Assembly (NCBI GenBank): GCA_025093985.1
Contig: JACAAK010000004.1
Span: 4,216,001 to 4,280,000, forward strand
From: Calvatia gigantea
Lineage: Eukaryota; Basidiomycota; Agaricomycetes; Agaricales; Lycoperdaceae
Length of the DNA stretch: 64,000 nucleotides
Direction: 5' to 3'
The translations under genes were made by a program, and so were the position numbers. Every line of letters begins with the position of its first letter. The stretch's first letter is position 1. The notes beneath the pieces are model-generated. The model worked only from the letters and a program-made list of their open reading frames with translations, had not been told where the DNA came from and made no database searches. Of this stretch, positions 1-11,833 are shown piece after piece.

Positions 1-1687
1 TTACAGCTTTTGGAAGAACTAAATCGGGTACGAGGAGGGAGTAGGCACTGAGGTATTTAGGGCTGACGTTGTTTTCATTGGTGGGTCACAAGTCAAGCCG
101 CGGCATCCCCTGCAAACCCTCACGTACCCTCCAGGGAGATAAGCATAGGCTCCAGCTTGGTTTAAAAGACTCAAGGGGTCAGTGCGATATACTGTGATAA
201 ATGATTTGTCGAATCCGAAGGCACCTTCATAGTCATCCGCCTGTACCATCCTCCCCAGTCGACCTTACTGGATTCCCTGACAGTGAGGCAAATACAATCA
301 GACGTAAGGCGTCATGGATTGAGGCACACTTACCTCCGAGTCGTGTCATATTTGCTCTATGGTGCTAAGGCAGCCTGTGTAAGATGAAAGAAAGGGGTTA
401 AACCGAAAAGGTGAATGCAGATTTTGCAATAGAGGCAAAAACAGAGCGATCTACGGTGTTCGGTGAGGGCACATGTCAACTAGGTGAAGGCGTATAATTC
501 TAATTCCCGGCAAGTCAAGTGGATATGACGACATGTCGAGCACTGGGCATTGAAGAAACCATGGTTCCGTAGTTATGCTCAGCTTGCCTCTTACTACTTT
601 GATGATTCATCCAAAGACGCCCCACAGATGGTGCCCGGAGGAAGCTATTTTCGTTAATATTATCAACGCAACAGCCAGGAAACATAATCAGACCACCCTA
701 GAATTTCAAACGAGCTTCTAGCGAGAGTATAGCAACACGAAATCCGCCACAGTCGTTGAATGACCCATTTTACACAGTTAAATGAAACAAAGCGATACAC
801 TCAAACGCCCTTGATCGGTTCTGGCTTAATGCCGTTATGAAGCTTCCCTTCCAGGTGCCCACCAGAGACAACAGCAGGTTAAACCGGGGTTAGTCCAGTT
901 GAAGCAAGATGAAATTTCAGTGGATCCGAGGTGCGGCTCCCGATGAGTCACGCTTCCACAACTTATGTATGGATCTGAGGGTCTTCTGGTGCAAGTTCCT
1001 TTCTGTCTTCCTTTCCCCGTCACTACAAGGGCGTAATCGCAAATATATGAAGGGATGAAGGGAGGCAGGTTCTCAGATCCAAAGGTCATGAAGGGTGATT
1101 CGGTTGATTCCGGTCAGGGGGAAGAACTAACTTTTCCAGCTAGATGAGCCTCGTGAGGTATTCTACATCTTGCAAAGAGAGGGTCGATGAAACAACTCCC
1201 AAAACACTTCATCTGTGCTTATCAGCGACGGCGGAGAATCGACAACATTGACCATAGTCGAGCAATGAGTACTTGAGTTTTCATATCAGGATCGTCATCA
1301 CATTGTGGGGACAACGCACGTGACTAGTTGGTGTACTGTTGGGACTCAATCCATCGACCCTCCGATGCCCTTGAGACGCCTGCTTTTGCTCCTAAACTCT
1401 GCGGAATTCATCAATCTTAATCCACCCTCATGCGAAGTTAATGTTCTCGCTTGTCCCTTGTGCACCAGGCTGCCAGGCACCACCTCAAGCTCACGTGACC
1501 ACATCATCATCATCATGAACTGAGACTCCGGTTGCAGGGTTCAAACGTTTCACCCTGCCAGTGGTCACATCGCAACGGCTGCGGGCGGAATTCAGAAATT
1601 TTTGTTTTTCACCTCAGTCATTTCTTCTCGTAATTTCAACGCGCAACCACCCAATAGCACGCGTAAACGTGCAGATACTGGTCGACC
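1..1687. other. No recognisable gene (left edge)
   Basis: Both strands carry only short open frames, none of which shows a domain or an intron-exon pattern I can follow. The stretch contains a small CAT-rich run near 1500-1515. It probably holds the promoter of the ligase gene that begins at 1688, but I see no convincing core promoter element. Confidence 0.4.
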
Positions 1688-3792
1688 ATGACTCGGGACG
1701 AACTGGAGGAAATTAACGGCATCGAACCCAGTGTTTGGTTAGCAGACTGGTGAGGAACGCGAAGTCGGTTCCGCAACAAGGTGTGCTTCTCGCTCCAAAT
1801 TTCTCGTTCGGCAGTACTTCATGCTGGTTCAGCAAGTCGAAATACAAAATCAAGCACACTTTTGATCATTTTTATTGGTGTGTAACTTGTTTGTGTTGAA
1901 GTACTAGACAATATGACACCTTCCCTTAGTTCTTGCCCTGTATGAACTTTCCGTTCCATCCGAATCCTTTTTTTAATCACATATGCACGTTGTCAAGGCT
2001 TGGAAAAACCAGGTGAGTTCAATAATCAAGGATACCCAAGTGGTGGCACTTATGTCCACTTTTGAACAGTCTGGCGTCCCCGTCAATGCTCGAACTTGCA
2101 AACACCTCAAATCTCTCTTTGGGGACGAATACGAAGAAGCCCGTATTGCATTAAAGAACCCTGATGGCCCTCCACCCAGGGTTCCAAAGCCCAAACCAAA
2201 AGCGACTTCTAGCCGACCAAAACCGGTTTCAAAGCGTAAGAGAGCTGAGAATGAAGATGACGAAGAGGAGGAAGATAAAGCAACGCCGCAAACGCAAGGC
2301 AAGCAAATCAAGAGTGCAAGGCCCGCCTCCAAACGATTTAAGGTCGTGCCCGCTGATGAGGACGCCGAAATGAAACCCCCCAAGGAAGAGAACGAGGCCA
2401 CCCCCCAAAACAAGGAACCAGGGTATGACGAGCTAGCCGAGATAAATGGCATTAAACCTGAGGTGTCCCTACGGGACGGAGAAGGACGTGAGGTCGGGTC
2501 GGCAACAAGGTGAGCAGACAACCCTACAGTTTCCAGGAATGCATGCTTGATACTATTGTTGCAGTAGAAGTAAGTATAAGATTAAACGGGCCTCTGACCA
2601 CTATTACTGGTATGATTTTCTCACATTTTGGTCGCTTGATTTTGACGTTGTACCTAGCTCCTGTCCTGTATGTTCGCCACACGTGTTGACAATTATGTTC
2701 ATTTACTTATGTCGGAATTTAGGCATGGAAGAACCAAGTTCGTGTTCAATGTCGCAGACTCAAGGCGCGCTCATATATATGTATGGTTTCCAGCCCCGTG
2801 TTCCTGTCAATGCTCGTACTTGCAAGCATCTGAAAGCCCTCTTCGGCGAAGCATATGAAGACGCACGCATCCAGCTCAAGATTTCCGATGGTACACCTGG
2901 AGCCTCAAACCCCAAGCTTACTTCAAAAGTAACACCTTCATCCAAAGCGAAACCTTTGTCCAAAGAAGGCAAGGCAAGCGATGTCCCAGGCGGGGTGATT
3001 GGAAACCCCGAGGTGGGAAAACGTGAGGACGAAGACTGCGACGAAGCCCAAGATGCTGACGAGAAAGTCGATGGCAACAGAGTTGATGCCGGCCCGGAGG
3101 GGGATGAGCTCATGGAGGTAAACGGTATTCAGCCTAACGTCTTCATGAAAGACGGGGATGAGCATGAAGTGAGTTCCCTCACCAGGTAAGCCGTTGACGT
3201 TTTAACAGCTTGATATGTGATATATCAAACGGTTTACAACATTTGCCCCTTTATAGCAACTCCAAGTACAAAATCAAGCGCACTTGGGATCACTACTATT
3301 GGTGAGTGTTTGCGAATCCATGTGAATCTGCGCACTCAACGGAGGTTGTTTAGCTCCTGTCCGGTAACGTCTGTTATTTTGTGACAAAAAGGTTGACATG
3401 TTCACTGTAGTTGACTGTAGGCTTGGAAAAATCAGGTACTGTTCTATTATTATTGTTCCACATCGGACCTTATGTTTGCAGGGAGGAGCACCAGTCAATG
3501 CGAGAAGTTGCAAGCACCTCAAGAATTTCTTAGGAGAGAAATATGAGAATGCGCGCCTGCTCTGGAAGAACCCTGACGGGCCTCAACCTAAGACCAAAGC
3601 AGCTGCGAAAAACACCCGCGGCAAAGGAAAAGCCAAGGAAGGCGGCGTTAACAGCGGTGAAGATGAAGATGAAGATGGTGAAGCCTCCTCTGGAAAGTCT
3701 GTTCCTGCACTACTGCTAGCCAACAAGTGGGATTTAGATGATGGTCCCGATCCAGCGGGATGGTGGATTTCGGAGAAGCTGGATGGTGTTAG
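1688..3792 (+). repeat. Threefold intragenic SWIM module with repeated micro-exon structure
   Basis: Three modules share the exon order long exon (ending in a DEL.EINGI.P motif), 45 bases, 10 bases, 15 bases, long exon. The 45/10/15 sets are 1833-1877, 1930-1939, 1998-2012; then 2565-2609, 2658-2667, 2723-2737; then 3257-3301, 3354-3363, 3421-3435. Each encodes SKYKIKR...DHYYCSCPAWKNQ, and the next exon starts with a variant of VPVNARTCKHLK. Linkers between modules are Lys/Glu/Pro-rich and probably disordered. The identical phases show duplication of whole genomic modules, introns included. Confidence 0.9.
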
Positions 3793-4982
3793 GTAGGTCT
3801 TTGGTGATGTCCTTTGTGTCGGTCAGATAACCCCTGCTGACTGTCACCCATACTCTCTTCACACAGGACCTATTTTGACGGTAAACAAATGATCAGTCGC
3901 CTGGGAAATCCCTTCACACCACCCCAATGGTTCCTGGATAGTACGGTGATCTTGCTTTACGTGCTTTCTCACCCTTATTCAACCCTCTCTGGGACATAGA
4001 ACTTCCCAAAGATGTAACACTGGATGGTGAACTCTTTAGTGGGCGCGGAGAATTCCAGTCGACCGTTTCAATCGTCAAGACCGTAAACTCGCCCCATTGG
4101 AAATCTATTACCTTCCAGGTAAGATATGACTGAAACGGCGTAACATTATTACCTCTCCCATCCATTCTTCATCCTTCATGGTCTCACCCCCTCTAACCCA
4201 GGTCTTCGATATCCCTTCTCGCGGGAGCGAGCCTTTTGAAGCGCGCCTTGCCTTCCTCAAGAAACTCTTCGGTCCAGGAGGGTCGTACCCCTCAGAGCGT
4301 GTTGTCGTTGTGGGCCACGAGCAAGCCAGGGACCGTCAGCATGTACTTGACAAGCTCAAGGAAGTGGAGTCCCTCGGTGGGGAGGGCGTTATGCTGCGAG
4401 AGCCGAGATCGTAAGCTATCCTTCCCCTGTTGTCGTTGGTGCTCACCATGGCGCTGAAAGCTTGTACGAGGGGCATCGGTCGTCAACGCTACTCAAAATT
4501 AAGGTGCGTTTGCACGTTGCCACACTCAATCTTAGTCACTCATCATAAAAACCAGACCTTTTATGATGCAGAGGCGATTGTAACGGGATATGTGGATGGC
4601 AAAGGTAAACACAAGGGTACCACAGGAGCCTTGAAGTGCAAGATGGCATCAGGGAAGGTAATTGATATCCTGTGTTCTGTATACGTTAACCCCTAACCCT
4701 GAAATTGTTAGACTTTCAGTGTTGGCACAGGATTGAGTGACAAACAACGACGGAATCCTCCGGAGATTGGGTCCATCATCGTATATCGCTTCCAAGAATT
4801 GACTAAGGATGGAGTTCCTAGGTTCATATGTCTTTTACGGATGTGATATTCGAGGTGCTAAAATTATCCCTCCTATTCACAGATTCCCATCTTTCATTGG
4901 TATCGCAGCTGATAAAGATGAGCCCAAGGATGCTGAGATACCGGAGCATAGGCACAACAAAACGAAATCCTCAGACCCGTAA
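1688..4982 (+). CDS. SWIM zinc-finger / ATP-dependent DNA ligase fusion, 20 exons, one apparent frameshift
   Basis: The gene joins three SWIM-type zinc modules (CSC...CKH) to a small ATP-dependent DNA ligase like those of Haemophilus and Neisseria. Ligase motifs seen: motif I SEKLDGVR with the adenylated Lys (about 3772-3792, completed across an intron), motif III LDGELF (near 4020), motif IV EGVMLR (near 4383) and motif V LLKIK (near 4490). The family seals nicks through a ligase-AMP intermediate. Exons: 1688-1780, 1833-1877, 1930-1939, 1998-2012, 2070-2509, 2565-2609, 2658-2667, 2723-2737, 2794-3185, 3257-3301, 3354-3363, 3421-3435, 3482-3792, 3867-3940, 4000-4118, 4202-4410, 4461-4503, 4556-4657, 4712-4821, 4883-4982. 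These sum to 2203 bases, one more than 734 codons. The extra base lies at about 1748 in the first exon, where a TGA follows. It is either a sequencing error or an inactivating change; otherwise the frame is clean to the TAA. Confidence 0.85.
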
Positions 4983-6450
4983 GCTTTTCAGCTCGTTCAC
5001 TGAACAAAGGTGGCCAACCCTGAACTCCTGGCCTGCCCCGTTTGGTGAATTCCGTACCTTGTAGGTAGAGCATCATTTTCGTAATCCTTTGAGACAAATT
5101 TTATTTTATCCAATTGAAATGTCCCATCGTTATGCGAAGTGGGCTGTCTGAGGGTTTAAATAACACCCATAGGCTACCGATGGGGCTGGACGAGGGCCTA
5201 AATGTTATCCGCGAGGTCTCTCTCAATGTTCCTGTCTTGAAGCAGCAGGCCCCCTGATCTGTGTTCCACCAACCTGAATAGCATTCTTGGCTGGCTGCTA
5301 GAATGTTTCTGTCCCAGATTATTGAGAGATGCCCAGCAAACAGATTATTGCTTGGAAAGTGTAGCCTTGGGCTCAGGCCTCATGGCTAATTATGCCAATG
5401 ATCCTGCCCTTGTACAGGACAGCTCTGTGCTGCTTCTAATCTTTCTCTACATTGGAAGTGGAACATATCCAAATGAACTGGAGAGAGGGGTACCTTTGAT
5501 GAGGTCACCATCTAGATGCAAGGTACTGGTTACTTTAACACCTGAATGGCACAGCAGCTTGCAAAGTTGCCAATATGAAGGAGAATGAGTGTGAGAAGAG
5601 TGGAGAATAGAGGTTGTGCATGTTCTCTTGAGTCTTTGCCTCAATTGTGGTCCATGAACCTCATGCTCTGCAATGAGTGGTCCCCACTCACTAGTGTATC
5701 TGATCCAGGTACAATCAAGGAATGGCTCATGAATGACACTTAGGATGCCTGGAAACAGAAAAAAATCTTTGACCACCTGAAGCAGACTACCTGAAGTAAC
5801 TGCCCCTTGTAGACTGAAGTTAACCTCCTTTTGAGCAGCTCAACCATGGGCTTCAGGGAATATATAAACCCATACAACCAGTTTTTGTAAGAGCAACCTG
5901 CAGTCTGAGCAGCTCAGGAATGCAAGGCTCTCATGAGTCAGGCAGAACAGATGAGTGGGTAACTGTGGGGAAATCCTTAGTTATATTACAAGTGACTGTG
6001 TAGACTACATACCTGTGGAGGAATCCTTAGAAAATCAGATAAGGGTCCCCTGCAGGTGTACAGGTTGATATATACTACTCTACTGTCTATTGTCCTATTG
6101 TTTCATTATAGTACATAAGTCCATCATTGTTTGTCAGGATCTCCAGTTGTTATTCATATTCATGCAGCTAAGTGCAGATGAGGGCCTGGAGTTGTGGGAC
6201 AGTCTGGGGGAACTAGTTGGGAATTGCCCTGACAGTTTTCAGCCAAAGAAATTTGACAAACCAGATGTATTAATCATGAAGGCATCTGCCTACCATCTCA
6301 TTTTCACTATGTTTCAACCTTTTCTGTGGCTGCTCATCCTCCCCCTAATCCTCTACCTGCTTTTCATAACTGTTGGTGCCTGATCTATTCTCACCATCTA
6401 GCTTATGCTTGTTATCATCCCTGAGCTTCAGTTCAAAGAGTGGGTGCTTT
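4983..6450. other. No gene recognised; AT-richer transposon-like sequence
   Basis: After the ligase stop there are only short frames without recognisable domains. From about 5200 the composition shifts toward the TG/CA-rich style of the retroelement block that follows, so this is probably degraded mobile DNA, though I cannot name an element. Confidence 0.35.
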
Positions 6451-6454
6451 TGTG

Positions 6455-7085
6455 GAACACTCTTTTCTCTAGTGTTGGCTTCAACTGTTACATGCATTAC
6501 CTTACTTTGCAACCAGGCCTAGATCATCTTCACTCAAGGAGAGGTTCAATACTATAGCCCAGGAGTATTCAACAAGTCTCAATGACTTCTGTGCAGACTT
6601 TGGATCACTCCCTTGAGTAAAAGCTTGTGCTTGTCTGAGAAGTCCAAGTTAAATGTCACTGTAGTCCCCAAGGTTGTTAATCCTTGTAGCAGATGAACAA
6701 AGATAAGGAAGCTTGTTACTATAATAACCTAAGGTAATACAAGTGTACTTCTTGAGGTTTATATACTAGCTACACATAAGAGATGAGTAATTATATAGTA
6801 AAAAGGTATGAGTTCAATAGAAGACTACTATGGGTTAATTGGTAATCTAAGGAGTCATAAGGAATAAGTAATGAATAGAGAAAAGAAGGAATTCAAGTCA
6901 CAAGAAGATAGAGGTAAGTAGATAGAAGTTTGCTAGTGGGAAATATGAGGTATAAACAGAAACATGACTTGGAATGAGTCATAAGAAGGTGAACTAGAAA
7001 TACATGTGATAAATAAATAAAGATTGGACCAGGGTATATGGGAAAATAAGAAAAGTCTAATAGAAGGTTAATACATTTGTGGAGG
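6455..7085 (+). repeat. Left arm of a large diverged inverted repeat
   Basis: This arm matches the reverse complement of about 8125-8745 over roughly 600 bases with many substitutions and small indels. Anchors include the near-identical string around 6725-6745 (ACCTAAGGTAATAC) and around 7000-7020 (ACATGTGATAAATAAATAAAG). Boundaries are approximate. It lies just left of the Copia LTR-like sequence, with a spacer of about 1.05 kb to the other arm. Confidence 0.7.
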
Positions 7086-7439
7086 AGTAAGGTTAGCCCA
7101 ATGTTAAGTTTGTAATATCAAGCTAGATTACTACAAAGAATGTTAGAAACTGCTCAGGCATGGAAGATCCCTTTTTATACTTTTGGTAAAATTTAGAATA
7201 CATGGCAATTTCAAGCATTGCCTCATCTCTAGAGTATTTTTCACCTACATAGGAGACAGAGATTATCCTTGTGGATTGTATTTGGGTGTTTGAGGAGAGA
7301 AGAGAGTTGGGATGTTATGGTGAGGTTGGTGTTGGATTTACAAATGCAGTCTGATACTAAAAGCAGACTTACAATGGGTAGATGTGAGGATGTCAGATCA
7401 ATGAGGAATGGAAGGACAATGGGGCAGTGTGTTTTAGTA

Positions 7440-7699
7440 GACACACCATGTAGTTTTTAGACATACAAAAACATTCCCCTACTAGATGTACAACCCTTTA
7501 TCTTTTATGCTTAAATACAACAGCTTTGTAGTAGTTAGTCCCTTAGTTCTCATGTATATAATGAGTGACTGAGGTGAGCATCATTAGCTTTAATAATTAT
7601 TACATATACTCATGTATTGTAGACTTAGTGTTTCTTACAGGTAATATCATTATAGTTCTTGTGTGTATAATAAGTAACTAAGACTTAGTGTTTCTCACA
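7440..7699 (+). mobile_element. Copia-type LTR, 3' part (degraded)
   Basis: The sequence resembles the reverse complement of 20094-20340, which flanks a second, minus-strand Copia element. Shared pieces are AGTTCTCATG...GTGACTGAGGT and the end just before the primer-binding site. The LTR continues leftward an unknown distance. Confidence 0.6.
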
Positions 7700-7711
7700 G
7701 GTTATGGGCCC
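7700..7711 (+). other. Copia primer-binding site, half initiator-tRNA type
   Basis: GGTTATGGGCCC directly follows the LTR. It is complementary to the anticodon stem-loop region of initiator tRNA-Met (GGGCCCATAACC, with the CAU anticodon), the priming mode known for Drosophila copia. The same 12-mer occurs on the minus strand at 20082-20093 beside the other Copia element. Confidence 0.75.
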
Positions 7712-7766
7712 CAGCTATTGCTAATTTCCTGAACAAATATATTATCACTTCAATACTCTGCTTGCC

Positions 7767-9152
7767 ATGTCTTTGTCTATAGATCTATTACCCTCCTCTG
7801 TTCTCCAGCTCAAATTGTCTGGTGCAAATTGGCTGAATTCACAATGCATTTCCAGATGGCTATTCAAGAAAAGAAGTTATAGGGGCATTTTGATGGCAGC
7901 AAAATTTGACTGGTTCATGAACTCTCCAAAGTCACTGTATTCCCTCTGTTGATTTCCTTTTCTGGTACAACCTGAACTACTAGTTCTAAGACTACTGGTT
8001 CTACAGCTACTCCTTCAATAGCTACATTAGTAGAAGGAAAGGCAGACACTATGGCTACTGTCATCCTTGGCACTCCTTGTTACAAACATACCTATGAACT
8101 TATCATGAATTAACTGTAATCCCTCTGTTAATATATTAACCTTCCTTTTAGAAGTTTCTTTTTCCTTATACCCTAGTCCTATCTTTATTTATTTATCACA
8201 TGTATTTCTAACTCTACCTTTTTATGACTCATTCTGAGTCATGTTTCTATTTACACTATCAACAGACTTCTATTTACTCAACTTCTGACTTGTATTGCTT
8301 CTTTTCCTATTCATTACTTATTCCCTCTGACTCCTTAGATTACTAATTAACCTGTAGTAGTCTTTCATTGACTCATACCTCTTTACTACATAATTACTCA
8401 TCTCCTATACATAACTAGTATATAACTCTAAGTAGTACTTCTGTATTACCTTAGGTTATTTTAGTAACAAGCTTTCTATCTTCACTCATTTGCTACAAGG
8501 TTAATGACCTTGGAAACTGTAAAGACACATAACTTGGACTTCTTAGACAAGTGTAAGCTTTTACTTGAGGAAGTGATCTGAAGTCTGCTACAGAAGTCAT
8601 TGAGACTTGTTATATTCTTCTAAGCTATAGCATTGAACCTCCTCTCTGAGTAGAGGACAATCTGGGCTTAATTGTGGAGTAGGTAACACATATAACACTC
8701 CTAGTGAGATTCCATGAATGGGACTGTTCTGAAAACCTTGCCTGAGCCTTGCTAATACAATACCTTCTGACTTCTACTAGCCTTTGTGGTAGATAAAGAG
8801 AAGACTGTCCATGATATATGGAAGATAGTGGAGAAGGAATACACCTACAAGGGCATATTCTTGCAGACTCACCTACTATTGTGAATTCCTAGCCTTCTGA
8901 TATGCCAAGAATGGAAATGTCTACCAATTCCTTAATGACCTTCATGTACATTGTACCAAGCTTTGATCTATGGGTGTAGTTGTCAATAATGAACAATTAT
9001 TAAAGCACCATCATTCAACACTACCTTGGAATCTCACAAACTACACATCTATTCAGCTACTAGTTGCAAAACTTGTCCCCTTCCTTAATAGCACTATTTA
9101 TTATGACCTTAGTCTGGCAGAACCTCAGGTTGCAACTTGGGCTAAGACTTGA
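7767..9152 (+). pseudogene. Copia gag remnant interrupted by inverted-repeat arm
   Basis: The first part (7767-8110) starts with LPSSVLQLKLSGANW, matching LPSSVPKLELAGTNW of the gag at 20045 on the minus strand. Similarity resumes at about 8815 (EYTYKG) and runs to about 9150 (LPWNLTNYTS.QL). Between the two halves lies the second arm of the inverted repeat, so gag was broken by that insertion. Stops and frameshifts are frequent, and no protease or polymerase follows. It is non-functional. Confidence 0.65.
8125..8745 (-). repeat. Right arm of the large inverted repeat, inserted in Copia gag
   Basis: The reverse complement of this segment aligns with 6455-7085. It splits the Copia gag remnant. 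Edges are approximate because the arms are diverged. I see no transposase between the arms; the spacer holds the Copia LTR, primer site and start of gag. Confidence 0.65.
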
Positions 9153-9419
9153 GGGCAAGTAAGGGGAGAAGAACTAGAGAGATGATTAAGTGTACTGAAT
9201 ACAGAGAGGTGTATGTACACTTAAAGATAGAAAGGGTCATCCAGTTGAATGGATGAAGATACTACATAAAACATCCAATTACTATGGTGTGGTAGTATAT
9301 GAGTCAGTACTTGGAGATTGCTGGCACTAGAATAGGTGAAACAGGTACATGGTAGATATAGAGTGAGGAGGCAGGCACAGTGATGTGGTAAAGATGGTAA
9401 AATCCACAACATTACCCCC

Positions 9420-9897
9420 CAGTTAAGCTTTATGCCTCAGGAAGCTCATTGAAGTCTCTGTGGACTACTGCTGTGGCGAGCACCTTCTTGGTGGCACCAA
9501 TGAGGTATTTTCCACTGTTGGACTGTGCAAAGAAAACAGGTAAGTGGCTTCAGCCATCTTGGCAGATAGGGACTGGGACTCCTTCATATGGGAACTCAGT
9601 GATAGTGGAGTTCTCCCAGTAGTTTTTGACTATCAAGTTTCAGTAGTATGGGTTGCATTCTTGGCCAGGTAGTACAGCACTAGTAGTGGGCAGGTGGCTG
9701 AAAAACCAAGATGATCTGAGGTAGGATAATAGTTTTGATGAAGTGTCATAGGGCATTGACTTCTTTCTTCATTGAGACTGTAGTTTCTTCATCCATGGGG
9801 GTACCAGCTTGGATGTTAGAGGTGGGTGGGGGTTTGACAGTGTTATATAGCTTCTTGAGAGTGTTGTAAATTCTGTTGACAAGTTCTTCGGTGCTGG
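9420..9897 (-). pseudogene. Unidentified retroelement-associated ORF, copy 1 (truncated)
   Basis: Read on the minus strand, 9720-9897 matches the minus-strand frame at 12508-12685 (TEELVNRIYNTLKKLYNT versus TEELISRIHSTLKKLCNT; PMDEETTVSMK in both). It continues toward 9420 with stops into a segment containing PVFFAQSNSGKYLIGATKK. Similarity ends at 9897, where an LTR-like block begins. I recognise no domain; the second copy follows a Gypsy chromodomain, so it may be an accessory ORF of that element. Confidence 0.5.
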
Positions 9898-10439
9898 TGT
9901 TATGAATATCAATATTTATGACATTATTAACGTCAAGAATGATGATGTAATCAATGACATCATAATCAATAATGTGATAATCAATATCATACATTGATTA
10001 TACGATGATTTATACAACATCTCTTAAGACTTGTATAATATAAAGACATACATCGGAAGTCTTAGCATTAACAATACAACAAGATCAAGTCATAGAATCA
10101 GTCATAAAGAGACTATACTATAACTAGTGTAGTTGCTTGAAAGACGACTATATATCTTAGAGTAATCTATACTATAAGATAATAGTAAAGGATTAAGTAT
10201 TATTCTAATACTTAATATGATCTAGAACTACGACAAAAGTCTAGTAACAATCTAAACTAAGACTAGAACGATCTAGACATACTCTATACATAGTATCTAC
10301 CTAGAAGTATCTAGAACATACCTAGACGAGACCTAGACTTAATAGGTTATAATTAGAACTCCATTGTTCCACTAATATAGGAACTTAGATAATACTTCAA
10401 AGTCATACCACTTTGAAGTCGTACCACTTTTATATACTA

Positions 10440-10650
10440 CAGTAAGGGACAAAACCGTTCCAATGTTTTGAACTTCTCAGAAGATCAGCTCATATCTCAA
10501 GGACTACTGTGGCTGTGCACTTCCTAATTTAATTGTAGATAGTCCAGTATCTTATCTAATCATATGCAAAGTATGATTATGTAATCCTTTGTTTTAGGGG
10601 AGTTATTAATTAATTAATATTTTAAGTGCATTGGAACAGTTTTGTCCCTC
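10440..10650. repeat. Tc1 left terminal inverted repeat
   Basis: This is the 211-base arm. Its outer end carries GGGACAAAACCGTTCCAATG and its inner end carries the inverted form CATTGGAACAGTTTTGTCCC, so each arm is itself bracketed by two opposing copies of the presumed transposase site. Confidence 0.9.
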
Positions 10651-10677
10651 TTGAAATTTATATACAAAATGGGTATT

Positions 10678-11751
10678 CTAGTACCTGGTATAAGCTCCCT
10701 TGGCCTGTAAAACTGCCTGGACCCTCCTAGGCATACTCTCTATCAGATTCTGACACACTTCTGGTTCTATGTCATCCCACTCCTTTTGTATCCTCTCCCA
10801 TAGGGTATTCATGCTATCAGGAGGAGTATCATACTCTCCCAGCTTATTCTTGAGGTGAGTCCAGAGATGTTCAATGGGATTAAGGTCTGGAGACTGTGGG
10901 GGCCATACCATAACCTCCAATTCAGACTCATCTAGCCAGTTTGTAGCCTTTTTGCTCTTGTGTTTGGGGTCATTGTCCTGTTGGAAGACCATATCCTCCT
11001 CATTCTTCCCATACCACCTGATGCTCCTCTTTAGTTCATCCCCCAAAATTTGAACATAAAGGTCAGCATCCATCTTCCCTTCAATTTTAGTGGCAAACCC
11101 CACTCCATCCCACAGCATACAACCCCAGATCATCACATTTCCTCCACCAAACTTGACTGTTCCCTCAACCAATCTATCATTCAGCCCCTCTCCTGCCTTT
11201 TTCCATACCCAAACCCTTCCATCTGATCCAAACCGATTGATTTTGGACTCATCTGTCCAAATAACCCTCTTCCAGTCCTCCAGGGTCCAGTTAACATGTG
11301 CTTCTGCCCACTCCAACCTTTTCCTCCTATGGACAGCAGTAAGTTTAGGTCGTTTCCGCTTGACTACAGCCTTCATTCCAGCTCCTCTGAGTGCCCTGCG
11401 CACTGTTTTGGTGGATACAGGCTGGGCAATAACATTTTGAAGTGATTTGGTGACTTGGGAGGCATTGTCAGCCTTGCGAGAGGTGATGAGGCGAACAGAA
11501 TAGTGGATATCAGAGGGAGAAAGTTTAGATGGGCAGCCACCAACAGATTTGGAAAGTGTTGATCTATGTTTGGAGCGAATCCTAGAAATAGTACTGACTC
11601 CCAGACCAGTAATAGAAGCAATATGATGAGCAGATTTCCCTTGGTCCAGGTAAGAGAGGACTCTATTGGTCTGAGTAGAGGAAAGAGAGCGCATATAGTT
11701 GTAAAGGTATAGTGGGGGAGTTAATTTGCACCTGAGAATAAGCACATCCAT
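10678..11751 (-). CDS. Tc1-family DD34E transposase, 357 aa
   Basis: This enzyme cuts and pastes the surrounding element at TA sites. The N-terminal third holds helix-turn-helix DNA-binding regions (Q.NRVLSYLDQGKSAHHIA; HRSTLSKSVGGCPSKLS). The catalytic triad is visible: first Asp in IWTDESK, second Asp in QQDNDPKH, Glu in SPDLNPIEHLW. Exactly 34 residues lie between the second Asp and the Glu, diagnostic for Tc1. The ATG at 11751 is genuine, although an internal Met at residue 20 (MRSLSS) would suit a typical 340-residue family member. The frame has no stop or intron, in contrast to every retroelement around it, which points to recent arrival. Confidence 0.93.
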   Translation of the reverse strand: MDVLILRCKLTPPLYLYNYMRSLSSTQTNRVLSYLDQGKSAHHIASITGLGVSTISRIRSKHRSTLSKSVGGCPSKLSPSDIHYSVRLITSRKADNASQVTKSLQNVIAQPVSTKTVRRALRGAGMKAVVKRKRPKLTAVHRRKRLEWAEAHVNWTLEDWKRVIWTDESKINRFGSDGRVWVWKKAGEGLNDRLVEGTVKFGGGNVMIWGCMLWDGVGFATKIEGKMDADLYVQILGDELKRSIRWYGKNEEDMVFQQDNDPKHKSKKATNWLDESELEVMVWPPQSPDLNPIEHLWTHLKNKLGEYDTPPDSMNTLWERIQKEWDDIEPEVCQNLIESMPRRVQAVLQAKGAYTRY

Positions 11752-11833
11752 TTATACATCACCCTACATGGTCACATGATTTTATTTGTATTTATTTGAT
11801 TGCAATAAACGAAGTCATGTGCTCAGAATTTGA

